64,000 nt of DNA from Fistularia commersonii (GCA_037954325.1 JBBMNZ010000021.1:15172116-15236115), one strand, 5' to 3'; counted from the first letter of the stretch, positions 24,334 through 36,054 are shown. Made by a program: numbers and translations. The notes: generated by a model from the letters alone, not told the origin.

Positions 24334-25854
24334 AATACGCCCATCTTGTGTGTCAGTCGCCTTCCTCTGCGCAAAACCTCTCTCCCATACTTCAGAAGGC
24401 TTTGTAAAGATTTGGAAAAGACTTGCGGACACGTATCATCTCAAACCCGCTCACATCTAAAGAGTTTTCAGTCTCAGACAGAGGTTTCACAAAGTCGGGG
24501 GAACTTACAGGGTCACCGTTTACAAGACGACAACTCCATTCGTGTATTTTCAGAACCTCCGCTATTTCTGTTCAGCGCTTTTCCTTCTCCGATACATCGG
24601 AGGTTGGACGTCGTCCGAGCCGGAATGTTCTGCCCACATCTCCGCCACACGTTCCTCTTTCTGGACGTCCTTCGGCGTTCCCGTTCATCCAGACCGCCGA
24701 CAAATACCGTCTCTGCTGCCGAAACCGCTCTGGAGACCGTCTGTCACCCCGGTTTCCTGTTTCCTGTTTGTCAGATCTCATCTATTGGTTGTTGGTCGCG
24801 TGACGTCACCGCAAAGACCGAAAGACTCGCGAAAATATCAAACACGTTTGATATCAGATCACCACCTTATACTGAGCCTTCGAGATGACGGAATAGCACC
24901 GCAACTCCGGTAAAACACCTAAAATTCCCTTCCAAGGTTCTGTTTTGAGCCTGTGACCGTGAAAACCAATGAATGTAAGCCGTCGGAAAAGGGGAAAAGG
25001 CAACGCTTCTCCTTTTCCGCGCCCACTTCGATTTTCCGACCCATGGACACTCCACGAGGAAAAAGTTCTGCCTGGAAGACGTGTGGAGATCAAGCAGTCA
25101 GACCTCCCAGTCCAGCCCCGGCTGGTGGAGAAGGTACAGGCCTGAGAGGGCGGCAGCGTTCGGTACGTCCATGAAAACAAGCTTCTCCTGTTAAGATCCC
25201 ACTCGTTCCTGGTTGCCGATAACCTTCCGGCGACTTAGACTAGAACCCTCAGGTAGCGACTGCCGTATCTTCATCCCAGTTAATCCAGGAGGTGCTGACA
25301 GGCACTGCACCTGCTAGCATCTGCAGCCCGACACCTCCAGGTGCTAATCACTGCGAGGTCTGAATATTTGACTCTTTTGGGGGAAGAAAACAAGATTATT
25401 GCGCCGTCTGTTTTCCACCTCCAGATGCCTGACGTAGAAACCAGCCCAGATTCTTGGCGCTCTTGTTTTCTCGTTAGAAGAAAGACGTCCGGCCGCCCCG
25501 GGAGGCCCCGAAGGCGAGCTGCTCGCTGTTTTTGTTCCCCTCCCGCCATTACTCGGCAACGAGTCCCCGGGAATAATGTATCCGAAGAGCGATAAACATG
25601 TAAAAATATGCATCCTCTGTGCATTACTTCTTAAACAATGTGACAACCCGGGTATTAATGTACATCATCAGACAAATGCCCCTTCGGGATATTTGCATAT
25701 CGGTGGAAATACCAAGGAAAGGCCTCGGCGGCCTCCAGGCCAGAGTAGTCCTTCTCATCTCTGCTGTTTTGTAGAACTTGGCAATCGTAAGTACGTATGT
25801 GAATAAATAAGTACTTGCTTACGGGAAGACGTAATTATACGTCGGGCTTTTTTA
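24334..25854. other. Unassigned sequence
   Basis: No transposon or gene recognised. Open frames of 100-180 codons at 24346-24913 overlap in several frames and lack motifs. Candidate splice-like words exist (GAGAAGGTACAG at 25129), but no acceptor with a pyrimidine tract was seen upstream. Confidence 0.45.
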
Positions 25855-26580
25855 CAAATTTCCCGTCTATAAGCCGCTACTTTTTTTCCACACGCTTTGA
25901 ACACTTCGGATTGAACATTGAAGCTGCTAATTTATGGACTTTTGGGGGCTATCGAGCTTCACGCTGCCAAAACATTTAGCCTCGTCACATTATCAATCTC
26001 TTTTATGAGCCATGTTACGGGCACTGTTCGGAAAAAAGCATTTCTGGTATGTTTTCGTGGATGTTAACGCTTTGTATTTAATCAAAATTAAAAGGACACT
26101 TGTGGTTTATAGACAAGGGTGGCCTGTGTACCGAATTTTTCGCAGTATAAGGCGCACTTGTTACCATACATTTGTGTGGATGAGGACCCCCAAAAATGGC
26201 ACTTGTAAAGAGCAGAATTCAAACTCAAGGCTATCGGTCTCGCAGTAGATGATGGGAACAGAGCAGCCGCTAAAGAATCCAACAGGAAAGAAGTGGAGGA
26301 AGCAAGCAGATGAACTGCGCCAAGTAAAGAAGAACAAACAGAGTCTCTGAGGGAACAAAGCGAGATGAAAAAAGCTGGACCAAACTGACCTTGTTTGGCT
26401 TTATGTACAGTATATTTTATCATCAGCGTGATAACGGGGTGCAGCTTACGTATGAAAATAGACCCGTTCTTTGATTTGCGTCTCGTTCCGCAAAATCTAG
26501 TCTGTACACATGTATTTATTTAGTTATTTCTAGCCGGCGCGGCTAATATTCAGGTGCGTTCAATAGTCCAGAAATAGTGC
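25855..26580. mobile_element. pogo-type MITE (outer), carrying a nested insertion
   Basis: Preceded by TA (25853-25854), the left end reads AAATTTCCCGTCTATAAGCC then GCTAC. The right end reads GCCGGCGCGGCTAATATTCA then GGTGCGTTCAATAGTCCAGAAATAG, the inverted equivalent. The complete relative at 62047-62321 shares the inner words CGAGCTTCACGCTGC and ACATTTA. This copy is longer because a second element sits at 26131-26461; without it the element is about 395 bp. Confidence 0.65.
26131..26461 (+). mobile_element. pogo-type element nested in the outer MITE, with transposase N-terminal remnant
   Basis: Preceded by TA, it starts CCGAATTTTTCGCAGTATAA then GGCGCACTT, matching the end of the 13.57-kb element. 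It ends near GTGCAGCTTACGTATGAAAA. Inside, broken frames encode GNRAA-like and KKWRKQADELRQVKKNKQSL, the N-terminal helix-turn-helix region seen in pogo/Tigger-type transposases (family knowledge). Stops interrupt every frame. The catalytic domain is missing. Confidence 0.6.
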
Positions 26581-26959
26581 GTCATTCCATGTAACACATC
26601 AGAGGGTTCAGTAGTTTATATTTTGAATGAATGAAAGAGCCATGGCGTATGGATCAAACTCTGTGTCTGCAGTGTATTTATATTTGACTCGCGAAGACAT
26701 ACATAATTCTAGCGCTAATTAGCTACCGCTAATACTACGAATCCCAAAAACGGCAGGAGCTCAAATGGTTTCGTGTTCATCGAAAGGATATTCTTATTAT
26801 CCTTATTTTATTTTTTACATTTATTATGAAATGTAATTCAGAATGCTGCAAATAAAAAGAGGCATACGATTTTTATTTAAGAAATGGATGCCATTGATGT
26901 GTTTTTTTGATTTGAATATCGATTTTACACGCATGTCATATTAAGTTATAATTTGTATT

Positions 26960-27178
26960 TTATTTTTTTTTCCATTCTGTTGTCTATCCTTAATGTTGTT
27001 GTTCAATCTCCTGTTTATTTATTTATGGATGTCTTCTGCTACCCTTCAATTGTCTTTTATTTGTCTCCATTATCATTTTTCATATTTATTCATAATACAG
27101 TTGTTCCGCGGCTGTGACAAAAGAATTTCCCCTTTAGGGATCAATAAAGTTTATCCATCTATCAATCTATAGTATTAA
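26960..27178 (+). mobile_element. LINE 3' tail (AAGTTTATC-type), plus-strand copy
   Basis: It ends GTGACAAAAGAATTTCCCCT, AGGGATCAATAAAGTTTATC, then CATCTATCAATCTAT. It matches the minus-strand copy at 11.0-11.4 kb over at least 180 bases (TATTTATTTATGGATGTCTT, CTTCAATTGTC). No coding part is attached. Confidence 0.65.
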
Positions 27179-27526
27179 GCTTTGCTTGTTCTATATTTAG
27201 TTTTTAAGCAAAACTTGTTTGGATCCATATGAAAAGATTGATTGTTTTTTCAGGTTTTTCCAATAAATATCAACGTTTACCCTTGATTTTGTCCCAGTTT
27301 AGAACTTTGTCCCGCTGTTTATTTGAGTTTGACACCCCTGAACTAAGGGAATTAAAAAAAAAATCGCCAAAAAAAGAAAGCAAACTATCTTTTCAGTGAG
27401 ACGCCGTCCTCAGCTGGGACGCAAACGTCGGTTTAAGCAGCGGAGATGATAAAAGAGTGAACTGTCATGAATTCACGCTGGTAATATCCAGGCACTGGAC
27501 ACTATTTATGTCTGAGTTAACTGCAT

Positions 27527-28550
27527 CTTCTTCTTCTTCTTCTTTCGGCTTTTCCCTTCAGGTGTCTCCACAGCGAGTCAACTTTCTCCATCTAACCCTA
27601 TTCTCTGGATCCTCCTCTCTCACACCAACTACCTTCATATCCTCTCTCACTACGTCCATAAATCTTCTCTTTGGTCTTCCTCCAGACCTCCTGCCTGGCA
27701 GCTCCAACTCCAGCATCCGTCTACCAATATATTCTCTATCCCTCCTCTGTACATGACCCAACCATCTCAGTCTGGCTTCTCTGACCTTCTCTCCAAAACA
27801 GAGACTGTTCCTCTGATAGACTCATTCCTGATCCTCTCCATCATGGTAACTCCCAAAGAGAACCTCAACATCTTCATCTCTGCAACCTCTAGTTCTGCCT
27901 GCTGTCTTTTGGTCATTGGAACAGTTTCTAGTCCAAACATCATCGCTGGTCTCACCACTGTCTTGTACACCTTTCCTTTTATTCTGGCCGATAGTCTTCT
28001 ATCTCTTCGTACCCCTGACACTTTTCTCCACCCATTCCAACCTGCTTGGACCCGTCTCTTCACCTCTTTTCCGCACTCTCCGTTGCTCTGGACTGTTGAC
28101 CCTAAGTACCTGAAATCCTCCAGCTTCTTGATCTCCATTCCCTGTAGCCTCACCGCTCCACCCGAGTTCCTCTCGTTCACACACATATATTCTGTCTTGC
28201 TGCGACTAACTTTCATTCCTCTCCTTTCCAGAGCATACCTCCACCTCTCTAGATTTTCCTCTACCTGTTGTCTGCTCTCACTACAGATCACAATGTCATC
28301 TGCAAACATCATGGTCCATGGGGATTCCTGTCTAACCTCATCTGTCAGCCTGTCCATCACCACTGCGAACAAGAAGGGGCTCAGAGCTGATCCCTGCTGG
28401 AGTCCCACCTCCACCTGGAACTTCTCTGTTACCCCTACAGCACAACGTACCAGTGTCTCACAGCGAGCATACATGTCCTGCACCAGTTTAACATACTTCT
28501 CTGCCACTCCAGATTTCCTCATACAATACTAGAGCTCCTCTCTTGGCACC
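27527..28550 (-). mobile_element. RTE-type LINE insertion, 5'-truncated, with 15-bp target duplication
   Basis: Flanked by CTGAGTTAACTGCAT at 27512-27526 and 28551-28565. Two or three of these bases could also belong to the element, so the duplication is 12-15 bp. The minus strand runs from GGTGCCAAGAGAGGAGCTC to a (GAA)n tail. The reverse transcriptase frame (28522-27767) includes GLQQGSALSPFLFAVVMDRL and MMFADDIVICSES. Near its start a TGG codon seen in the 58.8-kb copy is TAG. Near 27800 a 7-base deletion relative to that copy shifts the frame, after which GHVQRRDREYIGRRMLELEL and the C-terminus continue. Identity to the 58.8-kb copy is roughly 95% over about 150 bases compared by eye. Confidence 0.9.
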
Positions 28551-28565
28551 CTGAGTTAACTGCAT

Positions 28566-29344
28566 ATCAATCTGAAAAGTCCCAAAAAATTCACCTCCCA
28601 GAGTCACATCGCTCTGCTTTTCTGCAATGAGGTTCCTGTCGGCGTTAAAGATTTACCTTATTCTTCTGCCGCGAGACGGATCAAATGAAAACACTCAAAC
28701 CGGAACGAAAAGAAAAGCTTCTGCTGACAGGATCGGCCCGGAAGTCCTGACAAAAATCGTGAAACACCAAACGGCGACTGTCCGTCGTTCACGCCGCCGA
28801 GGAGGAACATGAAGAAATGCATCCGACGGCGTTCCCTCTTTCGCTCCAGATCCGACATGCAGCTTCTTCATCACCTCTTCAATATGTGTGTTTTTTTTTC
28901 CAATCATTGGTTGGTTTAAAGGGAATAACAAGGAACTGAGGTCTGGTTTTTCCATACGGTCCACTTACTTCTTTAATTGAGGCCACCCTCATTAATTAGA
29001 GCGCGGGATAAATTGGTTTCCCGGAAAAGGAAATAAAAAAAAAAAAGAGGCAACTCGGGGTGAGGAGAGTTTAAGAGAAAATTAAAGAACAGAACGTGTC
29101 TGGAGGGTTAGAAACTATAATTAGGCAGAGTAAACCCAAAACACACTTAAATGTTAACATCATGCATGAATCATCACATCGGTGTTGTGTGTGTGTGTGT
29201 GTGTGTGAGTTACCTGTGCTGAGCTCACATGTGTGTGTGTGTGTTAATAGTGTGAAGGTTTGAATGTCAAATGTTCACGTTCCTACCGAGCTTCTGAGTA
29301 CAGAGGGTGACGCAAGCCTTCTCCAGGAGAATATTTGGCAACAG
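28566..29344. other. Unassigned sequence with (TG)n tracts
   Basis: Holds (TG)n microsatellites at 29185-29207 and 29230-29243 and an A run near 29036. No gene or transposon was recognised. Confidence 0.6.
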
Positions 29345-30432
29345 TTTATGAAAGAGTGAATGCTGGATGTTTTTATATGACGTGCGAATGAATGAGTGAA
29401 TGTTCTGTGTCTCTAAATGTGTAAATGAATGAATGGTTGCCTTTTTCTATATGACGTGAATGAAGTGCACGTGTCAATATGACTCCAGTGACAAAGTGAA
29501 TGTTCTAATGTCTCTGTATAAATGAGAGGGTGAATGAATGAGTGAATGTTTGTATGCTTTTATATGACTTGTGAATGCAAGAGTGGACGGTTCTTTCCAT
29601 TTATGTGTGAATGAATGAGTGAATGGTTGTGTCACTAAATGATGAGGTTTGTCTGTATTTGATGTGTGAATGAGAGGGTGAACAGTTGTGTCACTACATG
29701 ACGTTTGAATGAATGACTGAATGGTTGCATGTTTTTATAGGATGTGTGAATTAATAAGTTAATGGTTATATGTGTGGTGTGTGAATGCATGAGTGAATGT
29801 TTGTATGTTTTTATAGGAACTATGAATGAATGACTGAATGTTTGCATATTTTTATATGGTGTATGAATGAATGAGTGAATGGTTGCATGTTTTTATATGA
29901 CATGTGAATGAATAAGTTAATGGTTGCATGTTTTTCTATATGATGTGTGAATGAATGAGTGAATGTTTGTATGTTTTTATAGGAACTATGAATGAATGAC
30001 TGAATGTTCGCATGTTTTTATATGATGTGTGAATGAATAAGTTAATGGTTGCATGTTTCTATATGATGTGCGAATGAATGAGTGAATGGTTGCATGTTTT
30101 TATATGATGTGTGAATGAATAAGTTAATGGTTCCATGTTTCTATATGATGTATGAACGAATGAGTGAATGTTTGTATGTTTTTATATGATATGTGAATGA
30201 ATGATGGAATGGTTGCATGTTTTTATATGATGTGCGAATGAATGAGTGAATGTTTTTATGTTTTTATATGATGTGCGAATGAATGAGTGAATGTTTTATG
30301 TTTTTATAAGACGTCTGAATGAATGAGTGAATTGTCGCATGTCTTTATAGGAACTGTGAATGAATGGGTGAATTTTTTTATGTCTCTATATGACGTCCAG
30401 ATGACTGAGTGAACGTTTGAGTATTTATGTCC
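29345..30432. repeat. Minisatellite array 3, 38-39-bp unit
   Basis: About 28 tandem units near GTGAATGAATGAGTGAATGG followed by TTGCATGTTTTTATATGAT. The central part (29860-30360) is the most uniform of the three arrays of this family, suggesting recent expansion or homogenisation. Alternating subtypes (GAATAAGTTAATGG, AGGAACTATGAATG) recur at two- to three-unit spacing, for example near 29815 and 29990. Confidence 0.95.
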
Positions 30433-31069
30433 AGTCCAGCATGAACCATGGAGACAATGAATTATCCTCATTATGATTTTCTCTCTAATTTGCTTTTTAT
30501 TCCAAACCTGTATTTTCTCTGTTGATGTGTTCCCTCCCGTTTTGCCTGCTTCCTCCCTCCGTCTGACTGAATCCGTATGGAGCTGCTGGCCTGCAGCCGC
30601 CATCGCCGCCGCCACCACCCGACCGGACCCGCTGCTGTTTATTTAGACGGCCGCACAAAGAAACACTAACCCGATTAAGCTAATATTGTTTTTCTTTTTT
30701 CAAAAATTCTTCTTTGACTCCTTGATTCCTTTTCCCGGCAAAGTGAGCCAACACTTAGCAATTGTGCTAAATGATCCTCACCGTCTTAAAGATGGACGTT
30801 AGGCTCGAACGACTCTTCCGAACCTACATTACGCTCAAATCGGATGACGCAAAATGAGCCTATTTTTAAACGCCTTTCGCTCGAATCACCGCGACCGTGT
30901 GTTCCAATCGTCACCTACAGATTAGCTCTGGCAGGTATGAAAGCGGAGAATGCAAACTCTTCTCAAACAAGTAGAAATCCTTCATTCTGTTGCAGCATCT
31001 GGGCTTGTTAAATTCATTCAGTGATTGGACAAGAAACAGGGTTCACCCTGGACCGGTCCGTCTCCATAC
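30433..31069. other. Unassigned sequence
   Basis: Unique-looking DNA with a GCC-rich patch at 30590-30625. No gene features seen. Confidence 0.5.
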
Positions 31070-31160
31070 GTATACAATACATATATAGGACGCACTTGTC
31101 TATAAGCCGCGGGTGTCCATGTGGTAACATGAGATAGTAACACTAAAACAGTATTTTTTA
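31070..31160 (-). mobile_element. pogo-type MITE scrap
   Basis: Words CTTGTCTATAAGCCGCGGGTGT and TAACATGAGATAGTAACAC match the scrap at 33595-33790 (TTGTTTATAAGCTGCAGGTG, AACATGAGATATTAACAC). Only one end-like region is present. Confidence 0.45.
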
Positions 31161-31421
31161 AACTTAATTTAATGCCAACAGGTAGTGCCCACAAATAGTT
31201 GAAATGTTTTTTTTCCTGAACAGTTATGAATAACAAATTATCCAAGTGAAAGTCCATCCATCCATTAATTTTCTATCCCCACCTGATTGCTATCTTTGTC
31301 TTCTTTCTGGGCACTGAAACCGATAAAGTCGTCTTTGGCGCCTCAATTTCATCGGTCTGATATGACGAGGTTAATGTTTTTGGCGGCGTGTGTGTTAACC
31401 CACATAAATTAGCTGGATTGT

Positions 31422-31433
31422 TTAATAATGATA

Positions 31434-31499
<66 letters not shown>

Positions 31500-31539
31500 T
31501 CAACAACAACAATTATAATAATAATAATAATAATGATAA
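31422..31539. repeat. (TAA)n microsatellite, long
   Basis: A nearly pure TAA run over 31439-31499 with diverged AAC/ATG-containing units on both sides. It reads as poly-Asn, poly-Leu or poly-Ile in different frames; these frames are not genes. Confidence 0.95.
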
Positions 31540-31589
31540 GCTGCAGGGAATCTTAAAACCAGACACATTTAAGAAAAAAAAAACAAAAC

Positions 31590-31895
31590 ACCCACTTACT
31601 ATAAATTGTAATAATATAACTCATAATTTATCTGTATATATGTTCATAACTGTGCAACTGTGCAATATTTCTTCATACTCTTGTGCACTCCTTATCTTTC
31701 ACTTGTTACTTCAGACACTTTATAGTTTTCACTTGTTACTTAAGACACTTTATAGTTTATTTGTATTACTAATTCTCCCTTTTCTCTTATTTTTTACAAT
31801 TTTTCTACGATTATTTATTATTGTTATATTTTTCTTGTAACTCTAGCACAACAATTTCCTTCAGGATGAATAAAATTGCTCTAATTCTTATTCTT
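31590..31895 (+). mobile_element. LINE 3' tail ending in (ATTCTT)n
   Basis: The segment ends CTAGCACAACAATTTCCTTC, AGGATGAATAAAATTGCTC, then TAATTCTTATTCTTA before a second (TAA)n array. 'TTCCT(T)CAGGATGAATAAA' followed by a short repeat is a usual end of fish L2-like elements in my knowledge. An inner duplication of 27 bases (TTTCACTTGTTACTTCAGAC) occurs at about 31697 and 31726. No coding part remains. Confidence 0.5.
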
Positions 31896-31926
<31 letters not shown>

Positions 31927-32125
31927 TATAGTATCATCAACAACAACAACAATAACAACAACAATACTGATAATGATGATGATAATAATAATAACAACAA
32001 CAACAACAACAACAATATTAATGATGATGATAATAATTATAATAATGATGATATGATAATAATAATAATAATAATAATGGTGATGATAACAATAATAATT
32101 TAATAATTTAATTAATAATAATTTC
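31896..32125. repeat. Compound TAA/CAA/TGA microsatellite
   Basis: About 230 bases of interrupted trinucleotide repeats: TAA first, then CAA, GAT and TAA blocks. It lies immediately after a LINE 3' tail, so it probably grew from that element's terminal repeat. Confidence 0.9.
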
Positions 32126-32485
32126 ATAATTTCTCCTGTGTCTTGCTCAAAAACACTTGGACACACTGGACCTGCTGCGCTACGCCGCCCCCTTGTCAGG
32201 CCGCAGCGTTCAAAGCGTGTGAAGGAAGTAGCGACTTGTAATCCGGAAATGGCGATAATAGAAACCGTACTCCTCTACCAACACACAATGCTACGCTAGT
32301 TTAGCAACCCCAGGCAGCTGCTGTCCATATTTGCTAATGTACTGTTTACATTAAGGATGTTCTGGAGCTTGTTGAGAAGGTAAAGTGTGGACGCGTGTCA
32401 TGAAGCCCATCTGATCCCACGCCGACCTGCCCTGCGAGGCCTGCGGGGCAGCAAAGAGGTAATCTCACCAGCGGAGCCGAGCCAG

Positions 32486-32488
<3 letters not shown>

Positions 32489-32530
<42 letters not shown>
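32489..32530. repeat. (CA)n microsatellite
   Basis: Twenty-one uninterrupted CA units, the longest pure dinucleotide run in the window. Confidence 0.97.
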
Positions 32531-32531
<1 letters not shown>

Positions 32532-33594
32532 TGCGTCCGTGTCAACCCGACATCCCATCGGGATGATGAGGGTTTAGCCATTTTTTTTTTTCTCCTCGAC
32601 AATAATCATTTTTTCCCCCCGACGGCTCCCTTTGATTGGCCGGGTTGGTCATTGTTGATGACATACAAAAAGGGGATTTAAGCCCGTTCATCTGCTCCCG
32701 ACCGGCATGCGATGACCCCCTCCCTCCTCCCTCCCAATGATCAAAATGAGCAGCTTATATCTGTCTGAGGTTCACTCTATTAATCTTGTCAAATGGATTC
32801 GGAGAGCTAAGATATCGTCGACAGACGTATCGGCGGGGGGGGGGAGCAGATGGCCTCGCAGATTGGAGGGGAAAAAATACAGCGCGGTCGGCGCGACGCG
32901 AAGCGGACCGGGAAAAGAAGGACGGGAGGGGAGGCGGCTCGGCGTCCGAGGGGAGATTCGGGGAAGGAGTCGGCCAAAACGGCAGGATGCTCCACCATTC
33001 GAGTCTCCTTGCTGTTACGCAACAACATTTTGAGGTAGCGGCGCTCTCTTATTTAATGCCTCTGAGTTATTTAATTCCTCGTAGTTGCAAAATGACTTGG
33101 CGAAGAAAGCAATTCTGATTCTGAGTCTCATCAAAAACAGACACCGAACGACCCAAAAAGGCAGGACGCGACTCGACAACAGCATCTCTGGGTTTGAGAA
33201 AAAAAAAAAAAAGGGGAAAAAAAATAATAAAAATAACAAAACGTTCGCGGAATATAAAGTGTTTTCATCTATATTAAAAAAATAAAAAAATTTAAAAACT
33301 GACAGTCATGCATCTCGTTGTCACTGCACAAAAAAAAATAAAATAAAATAAAAAACAGTGGCTTGTTGAATCAATCAAAACAACAGCGAGAACACGGGTG
33401 ACGCGTGAAAGCGATACGGAGGGCAAACGCTGACCAGAAGAAATGGAGTCGCCTGAAGAAATTGCACAAACTGAAATATGCTGTTTAGTTTAAAATATAT
33501 TAAAAATCGAAAAAAAAAAAAAAAAAAAGGGGCGGCGTGGCGCAGGGGGTGGTGCAACCGCAAGGGATTAATAAAGTGCAATAAAATGGAAAAC
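32531..33594. other. Unassigned sequence with A runs
   Basis: No gene recognised. It contains a G run at 32835-32843 and A-rich stretches at 33200-33240, 33330-33355 and 33511-33528. The GGATTAATAAAGTGCAATAA words at 33566 resemble the end of a LINE tail but are too short to assign. Confidence 0.45.
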
Positions 33595-33790
33595 ATTTCC
33601 GGGACTATTGAGTGCACCGAAATATAAGCCGCACTGGTAAAAATAACTAAATAAATGCGTATGAAAATAGGCCGCACTTGTTTATAAGCTGCAGGTGTCA
33701 CTGTTGTAACATGAGATATTAACACAAAAATATTCCTATTTTTTACTTTTAATTAAATACATAATGTAACATTCACAAATATGGATGCAA
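33595..33790. mobile_element. pogo-type MITE fragment
   Basis: Begins with TTTCCGGGACTATTGAGTGC and ATATAAGCCGCAC, the end signature of the 62.0-kb MITE (inverted ...ATTGAGGTGCGCTCAATAGTCCGGAAA). A second AAGCTGC word follows. The opposite end was not located. Confidence 0.5.
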
Positions 33791-34574
33791 CACGGCCGAT
33801 GAACATCACCTGTAAATTATTGACATAGTATTCCACGTAATTTATCGATTTTATCTGCACTTGCTGCTTTAATTTGCACTCCTGTTAGACGCTAAACCGC
33901 ATTTCGTAAGTTGAATCTAAAATAAGAAAAAAAGGAACTCCAGGTTTGTACTTTATATTGGAGTCATTGTGTGCTTTTCCGTTTGAAGAATTTTAACAGA
34001 ATTATACTGAAGTGAATTTTATTCCAACGACGTGTCGCCCCCCCGAGGCCATTGATTCTTAAAAAAGTGGGAAACTCGGGGCTTCAAACTGAAGACACGG
34101 ATTCAGGAGCCAGAAGATAATTTGGGATTGGCGTCTAGATGAAGTCCAGAACTCCTCTGCGGCTTTGCTCGTATAAAATGCTGAAATTAGGTTAGAAATA
34201 GAAGCGCGGGGAGGCTTTTTACCCTGAGTGCGCTTTCAGGAATTTACAGGAAACGAGAGGAGGGGCCGGGTAGGATGTCCTCCCCGATAAGAGAAGAAGA
34301 AGAAGAAGAAGAAAAAGAAGAAGAAGAAGACGAGAAGGTGGAGACGGAACGGTTCTGCATGGAATCTTGTTGGATTCCAGGAGGACAAACATCCTCCCGG
34401 TGACCGAGATGCGTTCGAGTGTCGAACGACCAGACAGCGTCGTGTGGTCTTCAACCCGGATCCAAAGGTCTGCATGGTGAAGGGGTATCTTCTGCTGCCC
34501 CGTGGTTGGTCGTCTTGAGGATTTATCAAGGAATTTAAAACTATTTCTGACGTTTTTTTTGGACAGGAATCACG

Positions 34575-34985
34575 GACTTCAATGTTTGCAGACGACATTG
34601 TGATCTGCGGTGGGAGCAGGGAACGGGTGGAGGCACCTCCCGGGAAGGAGGGGGATGAAGGTTTGTGTGGAGATGAACGGACGGAGAAAGGTTTGGAGGC
34701 CCTGAGGACCAGACGGGCGGCACCGGTGAAGACGTGGAGGATGATACCACATGATGCAAGATGGCAGGAGGTAGATGTTCTGGAGATAAAGTCAGAACGA
34801 GATGGTTCAGACATGGACGGAAGGATGGAGAACGTCTGGGTGGAAGGAGGTCCACAGGAAGACCGGAGGAGGGGAAGAGGACAGGAGGTTAACAAGAAGC
34901 AGAGGAGAGGCTTGGATGGAGGCGGCTGATTGGCTGTGGGTGAGATGGAGGCGGCTGATTGGCTGCAACCCGTGAGGTCAGAAGC
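34575..34985 (+). mobile_element. Old, heavily decayed RTE-type LINE copy
   Basis: Starts at the catalytic box: ATGTTTGCAGACGACATTGT encodes MFADDIVIC. It then follows the RTE order loosely (GGGAACGGGTGGAGG, GAGATGAACGG, GATGTTCTGGAGATAAAGTC, GTCCACAGGAAGACC, GGATGGAGGCGGCTGATTGG). About 630 bases of the reference copy are compressed into 400 with many small deletions. A 252-codon minus-strand frame across it is antisense shadow. A (GAA)n tract at 34291-34331 lies upstream. Confidence 0.65.
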
Positions 34986-35440
34986 TCTGCGCAAAAGAAG
35001 ATTTAGCGATGACCCTTTTTAATGAACGTCGGCGTCAAAGCGCTTCTAAACCGGTCCAAATAAAAGAAATCAACCAGATTGAAAGCACTTTTGTTTTTGT
35101 TCAATTAATGAGGTGTTTTATTAACGTTTAAACAAATCACCTGTAGTTTTTCCACTTTAGAACCCCTTAGAAGGGGAGTCAGCCGTTCACCAGGTCGATG
35201 TTATTTTAAGGTATTTTCCTGAACAATAACGTATTTTTGTGCGTCCAGAAAACGCGAGGGAGCGGCTGTTGGAACGGCGTCCGGTCCAACCACGTCACGT
35301 GTGACGCAGCCGGGACGCGGAGGTAGAGTAGGAAATGAAAAGGCATGAGCTTTAAAAGCTTCGGGAGGGATTTATATCCAATAAGCCATGCGGAGGATTA
35401 AACCATGCTAATGCAATGCTGAACACAAACTGGACTCATT

Positions 35441-35474
<34 letters not shown>

Positions 35475-36054
35475 AAAAGATAGAAAGAGAGTAAGAGATA
35501 TAGCAATTGCTGCGTTTGAAGAGAATGAAAGAAATAAGCTTGTTAAGACTGGAATACATTACTTGCTCTGAAGTGACATATCAATGCTGCTTCCTCTTAA
35601 GGCTCATTTATGCTAAACGCTAAATCCGCATACGGACGGCGCCGTCTGTCCGTCCTCTGCGTTTGTTTCTGCGTAATCCAGAACGCTCGCGGACGCCGAG
35701 CCGAACGGCAAACGGAGCAGAACCGCCGGCAGCCTCGGGGTGGCAGCGATGCACGGTACGCTCAAGTACGATTGGCGAACGGAACTTAGGAGGAAGACGA
35801 ACATAGCATCGTGTAGCCCGGAATTCTCCGTCCACAAGGGTGTTTTATGACCGTCTCCTGCACTGCCTCTTTCCCAGAGCGTACGTTATCATCAGATCCA
35901 TCATCATCTGGTCTGAAAGGGAACTCGGAACTTGGAAGGGAACGGCGAGCACTGGGCGTACCTGTTTACGTACATAGCGTTAGCACGAATACACTCTTAG
36001 AAGCTTCTCAAGCTGCCAACCTTCACTCTTTTGGTATAAAATGAATTCACCATC
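34986..36054. other. Unassigned sequence with a (CA)n tract
   Basis: Holds a pure CA microsatellite at 35442-35469. Otherwise unique-looking. No gene features recognised. Confidence 0.6.

Noticed and set aside
27753..28532. 259-codon plus-strand open frame
   Set aside because: It is the antisense strand of the minus-strand RTE reverse transcriptase frame.
31388..31840. Poly-asparagine protein frame
   Set aside because: Produced by the (TAA)n microsatellite.
34236..34994. 252-codon minus-strand open frame
   Set aside because: It is antisense to a decayed RTE copy and crosses a (GAA)n tract that reads as poly-F; no independent features.
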